Positions 16,561 through 25,451 of a stretch of DNA of 53,768 nucleotides are shown piece by piece (positions within the stretch are counted from its first letter, which is position 1; each line of letters starts with the position of its first letter). The notes under the pieces were generated by a model that saw only the letters and a list, made by a program, of their open reading frames with translations, searched no databases and had not been told where the DNA came from. A program made the translations under genes and the position numbers. The DNA comes from Fulvivirga sp. (GTDB lineage: Bacteria; Bacteroidota; Bacteroidia; Cytophagales; Cyclobacteriaceae), in assembly GCA_028280565.1 (NCBI GenBank), contig JANQLQ010000259.1, positions 1 through 53,768 of the forward strand, written 5' to 3'.

Positions 16561-16953
16561 ATGAAAGAGATCGAATTTGAAAGCCTAACCCCAAACTTGA
16601 TGGTCGCGGAGGTAGGCCAATCCCTTAAATTTTACGAACACTTAGGATTTACACTGGCGATGTCTGTGCCCGATGAAAGCCCTTACCATTGGGCGATGAT
16701 CCAAAAAGAAGGAGCCCGCCTAATGTTGCAATCCATGGATAACTTACATGAAGATATCCCCGCATTGAAAAGTGAAACCCCTGGAGGCGGGTTCACACTT
16801 TTTCTTAAAATGAAGGGGATTGATGCGTTGTATGAGAAGATCAAAAGCTCGGTAAAGATAGTAGACGATATGCGGTCTACTTTTTACCAAACTAAGGAGT
16901 TCACTATCCAGGATCCCGATGGGTACTTCATTACGTTTGCGGAACCGCAGTGA
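16561..16953 (+). CDS. VOC (glyoxalase/bleomycin-resistance) family protein
   Basis: 130 residues with the two beta-alpha-beta modules of the vicinal-oxygen-chelate fold: LTPNLMVAEVGQSLKFYEHL in the first, GFTLFLKMKGIDALYEKI and FTIQDPDGYFITFAEP in the second. The closing DPDGYFITF is the usual family signature and its strand carries a metal-ligand position in enzymatic members (here E in FAE). Members include glyoxalases, dioxygenases and antibiotic-binding proteins, so the exact activity cannot be told. Standalone gene with a repeat array upstream; TAGTTTTG at 16548-16555 resembles a -7 box but lies very close to the start. Confidence 0.85.
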   Translation: MKEIEFESLTPNLMVAEVGQSLKFYEHLGFTLAMSVPDESPYHWAMIQKEGARLMLQSMDNLHEDIPALKSETPGGGFTLFLKMKGIDALYEKIKSSVKIVDDMRSTFYQTKEFTIQDPDGYFITFAEPQ

Positions 16954-17053
16954 ATATCCTTTGACCGTCATCTGCCCACGAAAGGTGCATAAGCTAAGTA
17001 GAAACAAATACCAGCTCTTGACCAGCAGTTTGGATTGATCGAATAATCAATGA

Positions 17054-17233
17054 TCAATGACTAGGTTGGTCCTTGGACGAAACCAGTCGAGGCTGTTTCA
17101 AGTATTGTATGGCAGCATAGCTGATCAAGCAACCCGATACACTCCCTTCCATAAAGACCTGGAAAGAGGCGCCATACTTATTAATGTAGATCCCTAAAAG
17201 TTCGTTTTTATAAATAGAGTCTATGAAGTCGGG
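17054..17233 (-). pseudogene. Protein-like gene fragment without a start codon
   Basis: Sixty codons are open on the minus strand between a TAA (17234-17236) and a TGA (17054-17056), reading DSIYKNELLGIYINKYGASF then QVFMEGSVSGCLISYAAIQY and ending SKDQPSH. The composition looks like real protein. There is no ATG before the internal Met, so this may be the tail of a decayed gene. The rest of 16954-17367 shows no other gene. Confidence 0.3.
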
Positions 17234-17367
17234 TTAAGCCAGTTACCCACAGGTCCAAGGGCGATTTGGCAGCATTGTAGCGGGCTAATTAGGGAAGAGG
17301 TGACGAAAACATTTCATCTTTGGAAGTATGCTCTTCAAGCAAACAGCAAAATCCGGGCTCAAATTGG

Positions 17368-18276
17368 CTATGAGTCTTTGCTGTTATCCAAGGACAATTT
17401 CATATCGGAAATTGGTTTACCTCCTTTAATTCCAAAATCCAATGTACGTATAGGAAAGGGAATAGTGATATCGTTCGCATCAAACGCCTTTTTCACGCGC
17501 ATGATGGCCTCGCTCCTTGCCTCGAGATAACCCGGCTCATCCGGGTAATGTATCCAAAGCATGAGCACAAAATTGATGGAACTCTCACCAAACCCGGTAT
17601 AGAACAGCTTTACTTCTTTGTTAGGAAGCAGACCTGGCATACCATCCATTGCGTTTAGTGTAATTTCTTTGACCCGCTGTAAGTCTTCCCCATAGGATAC
17701 CCCTACCTCCAGGTCGATCCGGCGATCATAGGTTTTCGTGTAGTTCGTTACCGGGTTTTGAAAGATCTCCCGGTTAGGGATGATCACATGGAGCCCCTGG
17801 AAAGTACGGATCACGGTGACGCGGAGGTCAATTTTTTCCACCATGCCCATAAAATCACGCGATTGTATGATATCCCCTACTTGTATCGGTTTTCGAAAGG
17901 CGATCAGGATACCGGAAATAAAGTTGGCGGTGATATCCTGGAAAGCAAATCCCAACGCCAGGCCTATGATACCGGCACCTGCTAATAGTGAGGTCACGGT
18001 CTGTTCCAACCGGAGCACATTCAAGGCTATGATCAGGCCTACTCCTAACGTGAGCAAATAGAATAAGGTAGAAAAAAGATTATTGATCGCACCCTTATCA
18101 GAAAGCCGGTCCAATAGACGGTTTGCGACCAAACGCATGAGCCTGGCCAAAAAATAAAAGATGACCAATATCAATACAGCCACTACCAAGTTAGGCAGCA
18201 TGGCTATTAACGTCTCCATCCAACTCTCCAGCTTGTCCAGGACTATTCGTAATGCCTTCTGTAAATTAAACTCCAT
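17368..18276 (-). CDS. MscS-type mechanosensitive ion channel
   Basis: 302 residues, close to E. coli MscS. Three hydrophobic helices (AMLPNLVVAVLILVIFYFLA, LFSTLFYLLTLGVGLIIALN, LLAGAGIIGLALGFAFQDIT) precede the pore-lining Gly/Ala-rich helix. The MscS signature then follows: FAFQDITANFISGILIAFRK, PIQVGDIIQ, and VIRTFQGLHVIIPNREIFQN. The C-terminal cytoplasmic vestibule continues to the end. The channel opens when membrane tension rises and releases solutes on osmotic downshift. It begins a leftward-reading group with the CsbD-like, YtxH and Dps genes, which suggests a stress-related role. A second MscS-family gene lies at 22549-23595. Confidence 0.92.
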   Translation of the reverse strand: MEFNLQKALRIVLDKLESWMETLIAMLPNLVVAVLILVIFYFLARLMRLVANRLLDRLSDKGAINNLFSTLFYLLTLGVGLIIALNVLRLEQTVTSLLAGAGIIGLALGFAFQDITANFISGILIAFRKPIQVGDIIQSRDFMGMVEKIDLRVTVIRTFQGLHVIIPNREIFQNPVTNYTKTYDRRIDLEVGVSYGEDLQRVKEITLNAMDGMPGLLPNKEVKLFYTGFGESSINFVLMLWIHYPDEPGYLEARSEAIMRVKKAFDANDITIPFPIRTLDFGIKGGKPISDMKLSLDNSKDS

Positions 18277-18347
18277 GCATGTAAGTTAAGTTAAAAATCG
18301 ATGATACACGATAGGGACAAAGTATTGCGGGGTAGATTATATACCCG

Positions 18348-18593
18348 CTAAAAGCTATTCCTTAAGCCTAAAATAAAAAATGGATAGCTCTGTTCATGTT
18401 CATACGGATCCACCAGTTGCTGCAGTTCCTGGCGGATCTCTCTTTTAGTTTTCCCTAATTTTTCGCAGAGCCGATGGATGAACTTCTCTTCCGACACTTC
18501 AGCGGTCAAGAGATCATCATCGGTCAGCGATGGGTATTTGTATTTTAATTTTTTCTTTACCCTTTTCCAATTTTGCTTGATTGATGTACTCAT
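18348..18593 (-). CDS. CsbD-like general stress protein
   Basis: 81 residues, with WKRVKKKLKYKYPSLTDDDL matching the short CsbD-type helix pair, followed by a charged C-terminal half (KLGKTKREIRQELQQLVDPY). The same order (LTDDDL then K.G K..EIRQE) is found in the next gene upstream (18731-18931), so the two are paralogues. Cytoplasmic, basic and soluble; CsbD-type proteins accumulate under stress but their molecular job is not known. The tail (FFILGLRNSF) is extra. Confidence 0.7.
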   Translation of the reverse strand: MSTSIKQNWKRVKKKLKYKYPSLTDDDLLTAEVSEEKFIHRLCEKLGKTKREIRQELQQLVDPYEHEQSYPFFILGLRNSF

Positions 18594-18630
18594 TTTTAGT
18601 TAGTTCAAGATGCCGGGTTTTGATCTAAAA

Positions 18631-18658
18631 ACGGCCACAACTAAATAGCAATGGCCGT
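18631..18658 (-). terminator. Rho-independent terminator after the 18731-18931 gene
   Basis: On the minus strand ACGGCCA pairs with TGGCCGT across a 14-nt loop and is followed by TTTTT. It stands between the two CsbD-like genes, so they may be separate transcripts. Confidence 0.6.
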
Positions 18659-18730
18659 GGATAGTTCCTGTTGGTTTGGCTTTGTACGGGCAGGTACAAA
18701 AGCTGGGAGAGTCCGACAGGCTTTGAAAAT

Positions 18731-18931
18731 TTAGAAATTAAGCAAGTTGGAAATTTCCTGTCGTATCTCCGTACGAGACTTCCCGATCTTACGCTCCAGC
18801 CTACCAAAAAACTCTTCTTCCATACCTTTTTGGTAGACTAAGTCATCATCGGTCAGCATACCATATTTCTGTTTCAATTTTCCCTTTACTTCCCCTATTT
18901 TTCCTTCTAGTTGTAATTCCAAATCGTTCAT
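18731..18931 (-). CDS. CsbD family stress protein
   Basis: 66 residues: LEGKIGEVKGKLKQKYGMLT is the CsbD core, then DDDLVY and a charged second helix (ERKIGKSRTEIRQEISNLLN). Length is normal for the family. It is the clearer of two paralogues here and likely arose by tandem duplication with 18348-18593. It is followed by a terminator and preceded by the YtxH gene on the same strand. Confidence 0.85.
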   Translation of the reverse strand: MNDLELQLEGKIGEVKGKLKQKYGMLTDDDLVYQKGMEEEFFGRLERKIGKSRTEIRQEISNLLNF

Positions 18932-18989
18932 TTTATTAATTTGTTGGTTTAAAGTTTAACATAGTCCTGCATTTGCCTTCGGGCATTCA

Positions 18990-19253
18990 TTAGTTCACAG
19001 AGACAAGATCTTTTGCGCGATCGATGGCAGTTTTACCGGTATCACCGATCTTGTTTACTTGGTCATTGTATGTATTTTTCACTTCCGACACCTTGTTGTT
19101 CATGTTTTCCTCTAGTGCCTTGAGTTGAGAATTAACTTCGGCTGTGATCTTTTTACGCGTTTTCTTCCCGCTGTTCGGTGCTGTCAAATACCCAAGGGCA
19201 AGTCCTGCGGTCAAACCGATAGATGCTGATACTATTAATTTTAAAGAGTCCAT
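18990..19253 (-). CDS. YtxH domain-containing protein
   Basis: 87 residues. The N-terminus LIVSASIGLTAGLALGYLTA is the Gly/Ala-rich membrane or membrane-associated helix of the YtxH family, followed by PNSGKKTRKKI, and then a long amphipathic coiled-coil tail (VNSQLKALEENMNNKVSEVK). Such proteins are induced by general stress in Bacillus; mechanism unknown. It lies between Dps and the CsbD-like genes in a stress-associated group. Confidence 0.85.
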   Translation of the reverse strand: MDSLKLIVSASIGLTAGLALGYLTAPNSGKKTRKKITAEVNSQLKALEENMNNKVSEVKNTYNDQVNKIGDTGKTAIDRAKDLVSVN

Positions 19254-19322
19254 TGTATTTAATGATTTAAGTTATAAGTATAAAGCCCGGACCTTCCAGG
19301 CCATTATAGTGATTGTATGGGA

Positions 19323-19841
19323 TTATCCTTTGGATGAAAAAGCTGTCATCATCCAATGATTTTTTTCTGTTTGCTTGATGAATCCTTTCACCATATCTTC
19401 GGTACCGCTATCGCCATGCTCGATTGCCATCTCCACTACTTTGAACATGCTTTCGAGTAGGATACGATAATCTTTCAGGATTTCGGCTACCATTTCCATA
19501 GCCGCCAGGTCAGTTCCTGATTCCTTGATCTCGGCATTGGTCAAGTATTCTTTCATGGTACTAAAAGGAGTTTGACCGAAAACCCGTATCCTTTCTGCAA
19601 GGTCATCAATAGCTACTTTTGCATCGTTGTACTGCTGCTCAAACTGTTCGTGGATGTCGAAGAAGTCAGGTCCTTTCACATTCCAGTGAAAATTCCGTAG
19701 CTTTTGATAATGCACGCTTAGATTAGCCAATAATAGGTTCATCGTATTGACCAATTCCGCAGTTTCAAGCTTAGTGTAACCTAACCTTGCAAATGGCCTG
19801 GTATCTTTAACTTTTGTTTTTTCCATTATTCCGTTTTCCAT
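19323..19841 (-). CDS. dps: Dps-family DNA-binding ferritin-like protein
   Basis: 172 residues, a ferritin-like helical bundle. The Dps ferroxidase region is visible as RNFHWNVKGPDFFDIHEQFE, with the His, Asp and Glu at the subunit interface, then YNDAKVAIDDLAERIRVFG. A second Met at residue 6 (MEKTKVKD) could be the real start; the longer one is given. Dps oxidises iron(II) with hydrogen peroxide, stores it and coats DNA in stressed cells, which fits its place beside CsbD, YtxH and the dismutase operon. The 139-bp upstream stretch shows no clear operator. Confidence 0.92.
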   Translation of the reverse strand: MENGIMEKTKVKDTRPFARLGYTKLETAELVNTMNLLLANLSVHYQKLRNFHWNVKGPDFFDIHEQFEQQYNDAKVAIDDLAERIRVFGQTPFSTMKEYLTNAEIKESGTDLAAMEMVAEILKDYRILLESMFKVVEMAIEHGDSGTEDMVKGFIKQTEKNHWMMTAFSSKG

Positions 19842-19980
19842 ATCTTTTAAATTTTTTTGTTCAACTTCACCTCTACTTATGCCAATAGTGTTCCGGGTTG
19901 AAAAAAATACGCTAGGGCGTATCCAGCGACATTTTGGTCATTTGAGATGGGGAAAACGAAAGACTAGTGTGTAAAAAAAT

Positions 19981-21432
19981 CTACACTTGGGCAGTAAAAA
20001 TGATTTGGAAGGTGGTGCCTTGCCCCAGCATACTTTCTACCTGGATGTCCGCTTTATGGCTGTGTATGATATTCTGGACAGCAGTAAGTCCAAGGCCCAT
20101 ACCTTCTTTTTTCGCCGTGTAGAAAGGTTCAAATAACTTGTCTAGGTCTTCGGGTGGGATCCCTTTGCCATTGTCTGATATACCCAGGGTTACCTGGTGA
20201 TCTCCTGTACGTGAGGTCTTTATGGTAAGCTTGCCCGTGTCCGCTTTCATTGCCTCTACGGCATTCACTAGTAAGTTGAGCAGGGCCACTTTGAGCTGGT
20301 CGGCATCGAGTTGCACATCCGGCAGGTCGTGGGAAAGCCGTTGGACCAGCTTCATGTTTTGAAGCTTTAGGCGGTCGGCCACCAGGGCCACCGACTGTTT
20401 TACCACGTCGTTTAACGACTGTGGAATAAGTTGCAGGTCTTTGGGCTTGGAAGAATCCAGTAATTCACTGATCAGGTTGTTGATACGGTCGGCATTTCTT
20501 TCAATGATGGAGAAGTACAGGTCGGCATCTTCTACTTCCCCGGGGATCTCGTCTTTCAACTGTTCCAACGCCAGCGTCAGGTTGGTCAGCGGATTCCTGA
20601 TCTCATGGGCTATGGTGCGGGCTATTTTGCCGGACATCGACAGTTTTTCCGCCATGACCAGTTCCTTTTCGGCTTTTTTCCTCTTGGCCAGGTCGCGTAT
20701 CACTAACTGAAAGCCGACCAACTCTTCGCCCGATTCATCATAGAGCTGGATACCATTCAGTACACAGGGTTTGATAGTACCTTTAAAACTTTTTAACTCA
20801 AGCTCGAGCTCATTTACTTTATTCCCGTTTTTGAGTTCTACGAAAAGATCCTCGTAAGTAGCCGGATCATGGATCAGCCGGGTGAGTGGCTGTCCAGCCA
20901 GCGTCTTTTTAGCGGTTTCAAACGCCTGTTCGGCAGCCTCATTCGCTTGGACCACCGTGCCTGCCGTGTCCGCCAGTAAAATGGGGTCGAGCGATTCTTC
21001 AAAGAGCTTCCTGTATCGTTTTTCGCTTTGCTCAATTTTCAGGTAGGCCTCTTTTGAACCAGTGATGTCTTGGAACGTAACAGTGAAGCCATCTCCTACC
21101 TTTACCGCCGAGATCCCAAACCACCTTTCCAAGCCGTCCGCTTCGTAAAACTGCTCGAACGAAGCCGATCTGCCCGTTTCTACTACCTCCTTGTAGGTGT
21201 CGAATAGCCCGGCTTCCTTGTTGCCCGGCAGTACATCCAGCAATCGATGCCCGATAAGTTCTTCTTTCTTTTTGTTGACGATTTGTTCCGCCGTATCATT
21301 GGTAAACTGCCATTCAAAATCAATAATGTCACCTTTGGAATTTCGCACAGCTTTGAAGGTCATAATACCATAAGGAGCGCTTTGAAGAACGCTGGATAAT
21401 AGCTGTTCCAGGGAGGTGGGTTCCGTCATCAT
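19981..21432 (-). CDS. PAS-domain sensor histidine kinase, NtrB/AtoS-like
   Basis: 483 residues, no membrane helices, so probably cytoplasmic. Two PAS domains are visible: one from ~residue 10 (SAPYGIMTFKAVRNSKGDII) and one from ~143 (YRKLFEESLDPILLADTAGT). The HisKA box is IARTIAHEIRNPLTNLTLAL, with the phosphorylatable His in AHEIRN. Then come the N box LLVNAVEAM, the G1 box DNGKGIPPEDL, the F box FEPFYTAKKEGMGLGL and the G2 box. It is oriented opposite to the nearby EEP gene and not next to a cognate regulator; the sigma-54 response regulator at 24083-25447 is the natural partner candidate. The signal sensed is unknown. Confidence 0.9.
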   Translation of the reverse strand: MMTEPTSLEQLLSSVLQSAPYGIMTFKAVRNSKGDIIDFEWQFTNDTAEQIVNKKKEELIGHRLLDVLPGNKEAGLFDTYKEVVETGRSASFEQFYEADGLERWFGISAVKVGDGFTVTFQDITGSKEAYLKIEQSEKRYRKLFEESLDPILLADTAGTVVQANEAAEQAFETAKKTLAGQPLTRLIHDPATYEDLFVELKNGNKVNELELELKSFKGTIKPCVLNGIQLYDESGEELVGFQLVIRDLAKRKKAEKELVMAEKLSMSGKIARTIAHEIRNPLTNLTLALEQLKDEIPGEVEDADLYFSIIERNADRINNLISELLDSSKPKDLQLIPQSLNDVVKQSVALVADRLKLQNMKLVQRLSHDLPDVQLDADQLKVALLNLLVNAVEAMKADTGKLTIKTSRTGDHQVTLGISDNGKGIPPEDLDKLFEPFYTAKKEGMGLGLTAVQNIIHSHKADIQVESMLGQGTTFQIIFTAQV

Positions 21433-21526
21433 TAGGATCTCGATTTGGCTTTGAATAATAGAATAATGAATTTACACAAAATTTGTTCGGAATAAGGTCA
21501 TCACGCTATTTGTCACTATATCGTCT

Positions 21527-22546
21527 GTGTTGTTCATCCTTACGGTGCTCATGCCTTTGGTCAAATTTAAATACTGGTGGATCCGGTTTTTTGATTTTCC
21601 GCACGCCCAGTTTACAGCTTTCGGTGTATTGATTTTTATTCTCCTGGTCGTCAAAGACAAGAGTAAGGCCGAGTGGATCCTGTTAGGGATAATGATCCCT
21701 GCCTTGATCTACTGTTCCTGGCTCATTATGCCTTACACCATTTTTAGCAAAAAGAAATCACTGGCCTACAAAGGATCGAGCGCTGAACGCGACCGGGTGA
21801 GTATTTTATGCGCTAACGTGTACATGTATAATGAAGATCATGAAGCACTGGCCCGGATCATTGATCGCAAGGATGCCGACCTGGTACTGTTAATGGAATG
21901 CGATGAAAAATGGGCGGCGGCCATGCAGGGAGTGATGGAAGAGCGCTATCCTTACCAGCTTTTACACCCCTTGCCCAATACCTATGGGCTGTTGTTCTAT
22001 TCCAAAAACAAATTTCGCGAAGCAGAGATACAGTTCCTCGTGGAGGAAGATGTGCCTTCCGTACACGCGGTCATGGAATTAGAAAGTGGGAGGCCGATTG
22101 GTTTTTACGGCATCCATCCCCGGCCACCGGCGCCGGGGGAGAACGAGAGATCGTTGGAGCGCGATGCCGAGCTGGTCCTGCTGGCCCGGTTAGTAAGGAA
22201 AAATCACCTGCCCTGTATTGTAGCCGGCGACCTGAACGATGTGGCCTGGTCCCATACCACCCGCCTGTTCATCCGTATGAGTGGCCTGTTGGACCCACGG
22301 ATAGGCCGTGGTTTCTTCAATACCTTCCACACCCGGCTGCCTTTGCTGCGTTGGCCGTTGGACCACATTTTCCTAGACCATCATTTTAAAGTGCAAAAGA
22401 TAGAGCGGCTAGAAAGCTTCGGCTCCGACCACTTCCCGATTTTTATCGACGTGGTCTACGAGCCTGGTCCCGAAGCAGTTCGAAATAAAGAACGTGCTGG
22501 CCTGGCCGATAGAATAGAAGCAAAGGAAATAATTCGTAACGTTTAG
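21527..22546 (+). CDS. Endonuclease/exonuclease/phosphatase family protein
   Basis: 339 residues as listed from a GTG at 21527. The frame stays open upstream to 21470 but without ATG, GTG or TTG before 21527, so the true start is uncertain. The N-terminus has two hydrophobic segments (LFILTVLMPLVK and FGVLIFILLVV) and the motif KYWWIRFFDFPHAQ, which is typical of the membrane-anchored EEP proteins in Bacteroidota. Catalytic motifs include LLMECDEKW, GFYGIHPRPP, AGDLNDVAWS and the closing GSDHFPIF. Members hydrolyse phosphodiester or phosphomonoester bonds of unknown lipids or nucleic acids. It is divergent from the PAS kinase and 2 bp upstream of an MscS gene. Confidence 0.85.
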   Translation: MLFILTVLMPLVKFKYWWIRFFDFPHAQFTAFGVLIFILLVVKDKSKAEWILLGIMIPALIYCSWLIMPYTIFSKKKSLAYKGSSAERDRVSILCANVYMYNEDHEALARIIDRKDADLVLLMECDEKWAAAMQGVMEERYPYQLLHPLPNTYGLLFYSKNKFREAEIQFLVEEDVPSVHAVMELESGRPIGFYGIHPRPPAPGENERSLERDAELVLLARLVRKNHLPCIVAGDLNDVAWSHTTRLFIRMSGLLDPRIGRGFFNTFHTRLPLLRWPLDHIFLDHHFKVQKIERLESFGSDHFPIFIDVVYEPGPEAVRNKERAGLADRIEAKEIIRNV

Positions 22547-22548
22547 GT

Positions 22549-23595
22549 ATGAAAAATTGGTTAGAGTCCCTACAAAGTCCGTATTATGAAGCTTTGATTG
22601 TCCTGTTAAGCTTGGTGGCAGGAACATTGGTAGCCATAGTCGCCTTTTACCTTGTCAAACGGGCCAAAAAAATTTACAAGATAGATGAAAACGCAATAAA
22701 GGGTTTACGAAAGCCTCTTTTTACCGTGATCCTCCTACTCTCGTTAGGACCGGCGTTAGACTACTTACAGCTCCATCTTTCATGGCTCGATCGCAGCCGA
22801 CAGGTCTTATTGATCTTTGCGGGGGCATGGCTGCTGGTCCAGTTCGTGGCTTTGGGAAGATCGGCATTGATCAACCAATTCGATATCACTGCCGGGGATA
22901 ATCTTAAGGCACGCAAGGTGTTCACCCAAGTACGTGTCTTTGAGCGTGTAGCCATTGTGCTCATCGTGGTCATTGCCCTAGGGCTGGCGCTTATGACCTT
23001 TGAAAGCATCCGGCAGATCGGTATCAGTTTGCTTACCTCCGCCGGTATTGCCGGTATTATCGTGGGCTTGGCAGCTCAAAAGCTGATCGGCAACATCCTG
23101 GCAGGTCTTCAAATAGCGATCACTCAACCCATCCGGATCGACGATGTGGTGATAGTGGAAGGCGAATGGGGCAGGATAGAAGAGATCACGCTTACCTACG
23201 TGGTGGTGAACATATGGGACAAAAGAAGGCTGGTAGTGCCTTCCACCTACTTCATTGAAAAACCTTTCCAAAACTGGACCCGGACCACATCTGAGATATT
23301 AGGCACTGTTTTCATCCATACAGACTATCGCATGCCGGTGGACGAGCTAAGAGCTGAGCTCACAAGTATTTTGTTAAATACTGCTCTTTGGGACGGTAAG
23401 GTAAACGTAGTACAGGTCACAGGCTGTACCCAAACGACTATGGAGGTCAGGGCATTGGTCAGCGCCGTTAACTCTGGCACAGCGTGGGACCTGCGTGTAC
23501 TTGTAAGGGAAAAGCTAGTCGAATTTTTGCAAAAGAATTACCCTGAGATGCTGCCAAGAACACGAGTGGAGATCGCCGATCCTAAACCCCGCTAG
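22549..23595 (+). CDS. MscS-family mechanosensitive ion channel, second copy
   Basis: 348 residues. Helices near the start (YEALIVLLSLVAGTLVAIVA), then further hydrophobic stretches, precede the pore helix TSAGIAGIIVGLAAQKLIGN and the MscS signature ILAGLQIAITQPIRIDD and VVIVEGEWGRIEEITLTYVV. The soluble part (VPSTYFIEKPFQNWTR) continues to the end. Compared with the 302-residue copy it has a longer N-terminal membrane part and a different pore sequence, so the two channels probably open at different tensions. It follows the EEP gene by 2 bp and likely shares its transcript. Confidence 0.9.
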   Translation: MKNWLESLQSPYYEALIVLLSLVAGTLVAIVAFYLVKRAKKIYKIDENAIKGLRKPLFTVILLLSLGPALDYLQLHLSWLDRSRQVLLIFAGAWLLVQFVALGRSALINQFDITAGDNLKARKVFTQVRVFERVAIVLIVVIALGLALMTFESIRQIGISLLTSAGIAGIIVGLAAQKLIGNILAGLQIAITQPIRIDDVVIVEGEWGRIEEITLTYVVVNIWDKRRLVVPSTYFIEKPFQNWTRTTSEILGTVFIHTDYRMPVDELRAELTSILLNTALWDGKVNVVQVTGCTQTTMEVRALVSAVNSGTAWDLRVLVREKLVEFLQKNYPEMLPRTRVEIADPKPR

Positions 23596-24082
23596 TCCGG
23601 ATTCTGTTTTGATGGGTGAATGTTAATTGCCTGGTGCAGGGGTTTCTAAACGTCATTAGGATTACTTTTTCAGATTTAAATATTTGATAATTAGGCTTTT
23701 ATCTTTAAACCTAGTGCCAACTAGCTACAAAGGATGGGGGATCCACATCCTGTTCTAAATCCATCCAACACCCATACCTAAGAACGTCATCCCTTACTTT
23801 CTACCCTCGTCATTACTTTCCAACCTCGTCATTCCTTGCAGCCCGTGCGTTGGGCTAGGCGTGACAAGGAATCTGCGAAGTCGTGAAACGAAAACCCAGT
23901 ACATTCAAAAAAAGGTTCACGTTCAACGACACAGCAGGTTCCTGCTCTCGCGCATCGCTCACCCTGCAAGGCCGGCAGGAATGACGATAAAGAAGGGTCT
24001 TTTCGTTTTTATTAGGAGACCCAACAGTCTACTTTATCGTTAAATCCCTGCCTATCCAATAATTGAATGTGACAAGGTAGAA
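23596..24082. other. Repeat-bearing intergenic region, no gene
   Basis: About 490 bp between two converging genes, dominated by repeat family B (23785-23986). Nothing else could be supported. Confidence 0.6.
23785..23986 (+). repeat. Composite dispersed repeat family B
   Basis: Starts with three CGTCAT-headed short segments (at 23785, 23808 and 23827, spacing 23 and 19 bp). The main element from 23827 opens CGTCATTCCTTGC and closes GGCAGGAATGACG at 23986, inverted termini ~160 bp apart. The right half matches 2187-2247. Confidence 0.65.
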
Positions 24083-25447
24083 CTAGGGATTAATATCAAA
24101 AGCATTAAGCTTATTGTAAAGGGTTTTACGATCAATCCCTAACATCTCCGCCGTTTTTGACTTATTACCGTTTGTTCTCTTTAAAACTTCCTGGATGGCG
24201 GCACGTTCAGCAGCCTCGGCCACCTTTTTCAGGCTGGAAGGGATCTTTCCATTGAACGAAATGTCAAACTCATTTTCTTCAGAAATGGCTGGCACCTGTA
24301 TCTCTTCCGGTAGCGCTCCTGTTTCTACCCCCGGCCCCGGGCTTAATAATACCGCTCGCTTGACCACGTTTTTAAGTTCACGTAAATTGCCATGCCAGTG
24401 ATAAGATTTGAGTCGGGCGAGCGCATCTGCCTCAAAACCACTAATGTTTTTATCCAGCTGGTCATTGGCCAGTGCCAAGAAATGTTTTGCAAAGGTCTCC
24501 ACATCCTCGGGCCTGTCGCGGAGTGGCGTAAGTTCAATTCTAAATTCATTCAGCCGGTGGTAAATATCTTCACGAAAATCACCCCGGCTCACGGATTCTC
24601 GCAGGTTTTCATTGGTGGCCACCAGTACACGCACGTCCACAGCTATTTCTTTTGTACCTCCTACAGGTTTTACCTTTCTTTCCTGCAGTACGCGTAAGAG
24701 TTTTACCTGGTTTTCATAGCTTAAGTTACCGATCTCATCCAAAAACAAAGTACCTCCGTTCGCCAGCTCAAAGCATCCTTTTTTATCCTGGATGGCCCCT
24801 GTAAATGCTCCTTTTACGTGCCCGAACAGCTCGCTGCCGGCCAGCTCCTTAGGCAAAGCGCCACAGTCCACGGCCACGAATGGGCAGTTAGCCCTTTTTC
24901 CCTGGTCGTGGATCGCTTTGGCCACGTACTCCTTGCCCGTCCCGGTTTCACCAAGTATGATCACCGACATGTCCGTCGGGGCGATCAGTTCGATGTGCTT
25001 TTGTACCGTCTGTGATTGCCGGCTGTCGCCGGTTACGAATCCCTGTGGGCGGGCAATTTTCTTTTTCTTCCGGTTCTCCTTTGAAATTCCTTTTTCTAAC
25101 GCTGCTTCTATCGTGATCAGGATCTCATCGGGATAGAGGGGCTTGGTGACATATTCATAGGCCCCCTTTTTTAGTGCTTCAACCGCAACACGTACATCGG
25201 AATAGCCGGTAATGATGATGACTTGTGTACTAGGTTGGATAATTTTGATCTTCTGCAATAACTCCAAGCCGGAATAATCAGGCAATTTGAAATCACACAA
25301 AACTACCTGGGCCTCGTTTTGTTTGAGCCAGGCCACCCCTTCTTTTCCTGTAACTGCCGTGTGGGCGGAATACCCTTTCTTAGATAGAAATTTACGGAGC
25401 AGGAGGCATATGTCCTTGTCGTCGTCTATGATCAGGATGTTGTGCAT
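24083..25447 (-). CDS. Sigma-54-dependent response regulator, NtrC/AtoC type
   Basis: 454 residues. A receiver domain (MHNILIIDDDKDICLLLRKF; phospho-acceptor Asp in VVLCDFKLPDYSG; Lys in YEYVTKPLYP) comes first. The AAA+ activator domain follows with Walker A GETGTGKEYVAK, the sigma-54 contact loop GAFTGA, Walker B LFLDEIGNL and the arginine-finger region. The C-terminus is a Fis-type helix-turn-helix (NKSKTAEMLGIDRKTLYNKL). It should activate sigma-54 promoters on phosphorylation, perhaps by the PAS kinase at 19981-21432. A single-domain response regulator sits 4 bp away in the same transcript. No matching -24/-12 promoter was found by eye in the neighbouring intergenic DNA. Confidence 0.93.
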   Translation of the reverse strand: MHNILIIDDDKDICLLLRKFLSKKGYSAHTAVTGKEGVAWLKQNEAQVVLCDFKLPDYSGLELLQKIKIIQPSTQVIIITGYSDVRVAVEALKKGAYEYVTKPLYPDEILITIEAALEKGISKENRKKKKIARPQGFVTGDSRQSQTVQKHIELIAPTDMSVIILGETGTGKEYVAKAIHDQGKRANCPFVAVDCGALPKELAGSELFGHVKGAFTGAIQDKKGCFELANGGTLFLDEIGNLSYENQVKLLRVLQERKVKPVGGTKEIAVDVRVLVATNENLRESVSRGDFREDIYHRLNEFRIELTPLRDRPEDVETFAKHFLALANDQLDKNISGFEADALARLKSYHWHGNLRELKNVVKRAVLLSPGPGVETGALPEEIQVPAISEENEFDISFNGKIPSSLKKVAEAAERAAIQEVLKRTNGNKSKTAEMLGIDRKTLYNKLNAFDINP

Positions 25448-25451
25448 GTTG

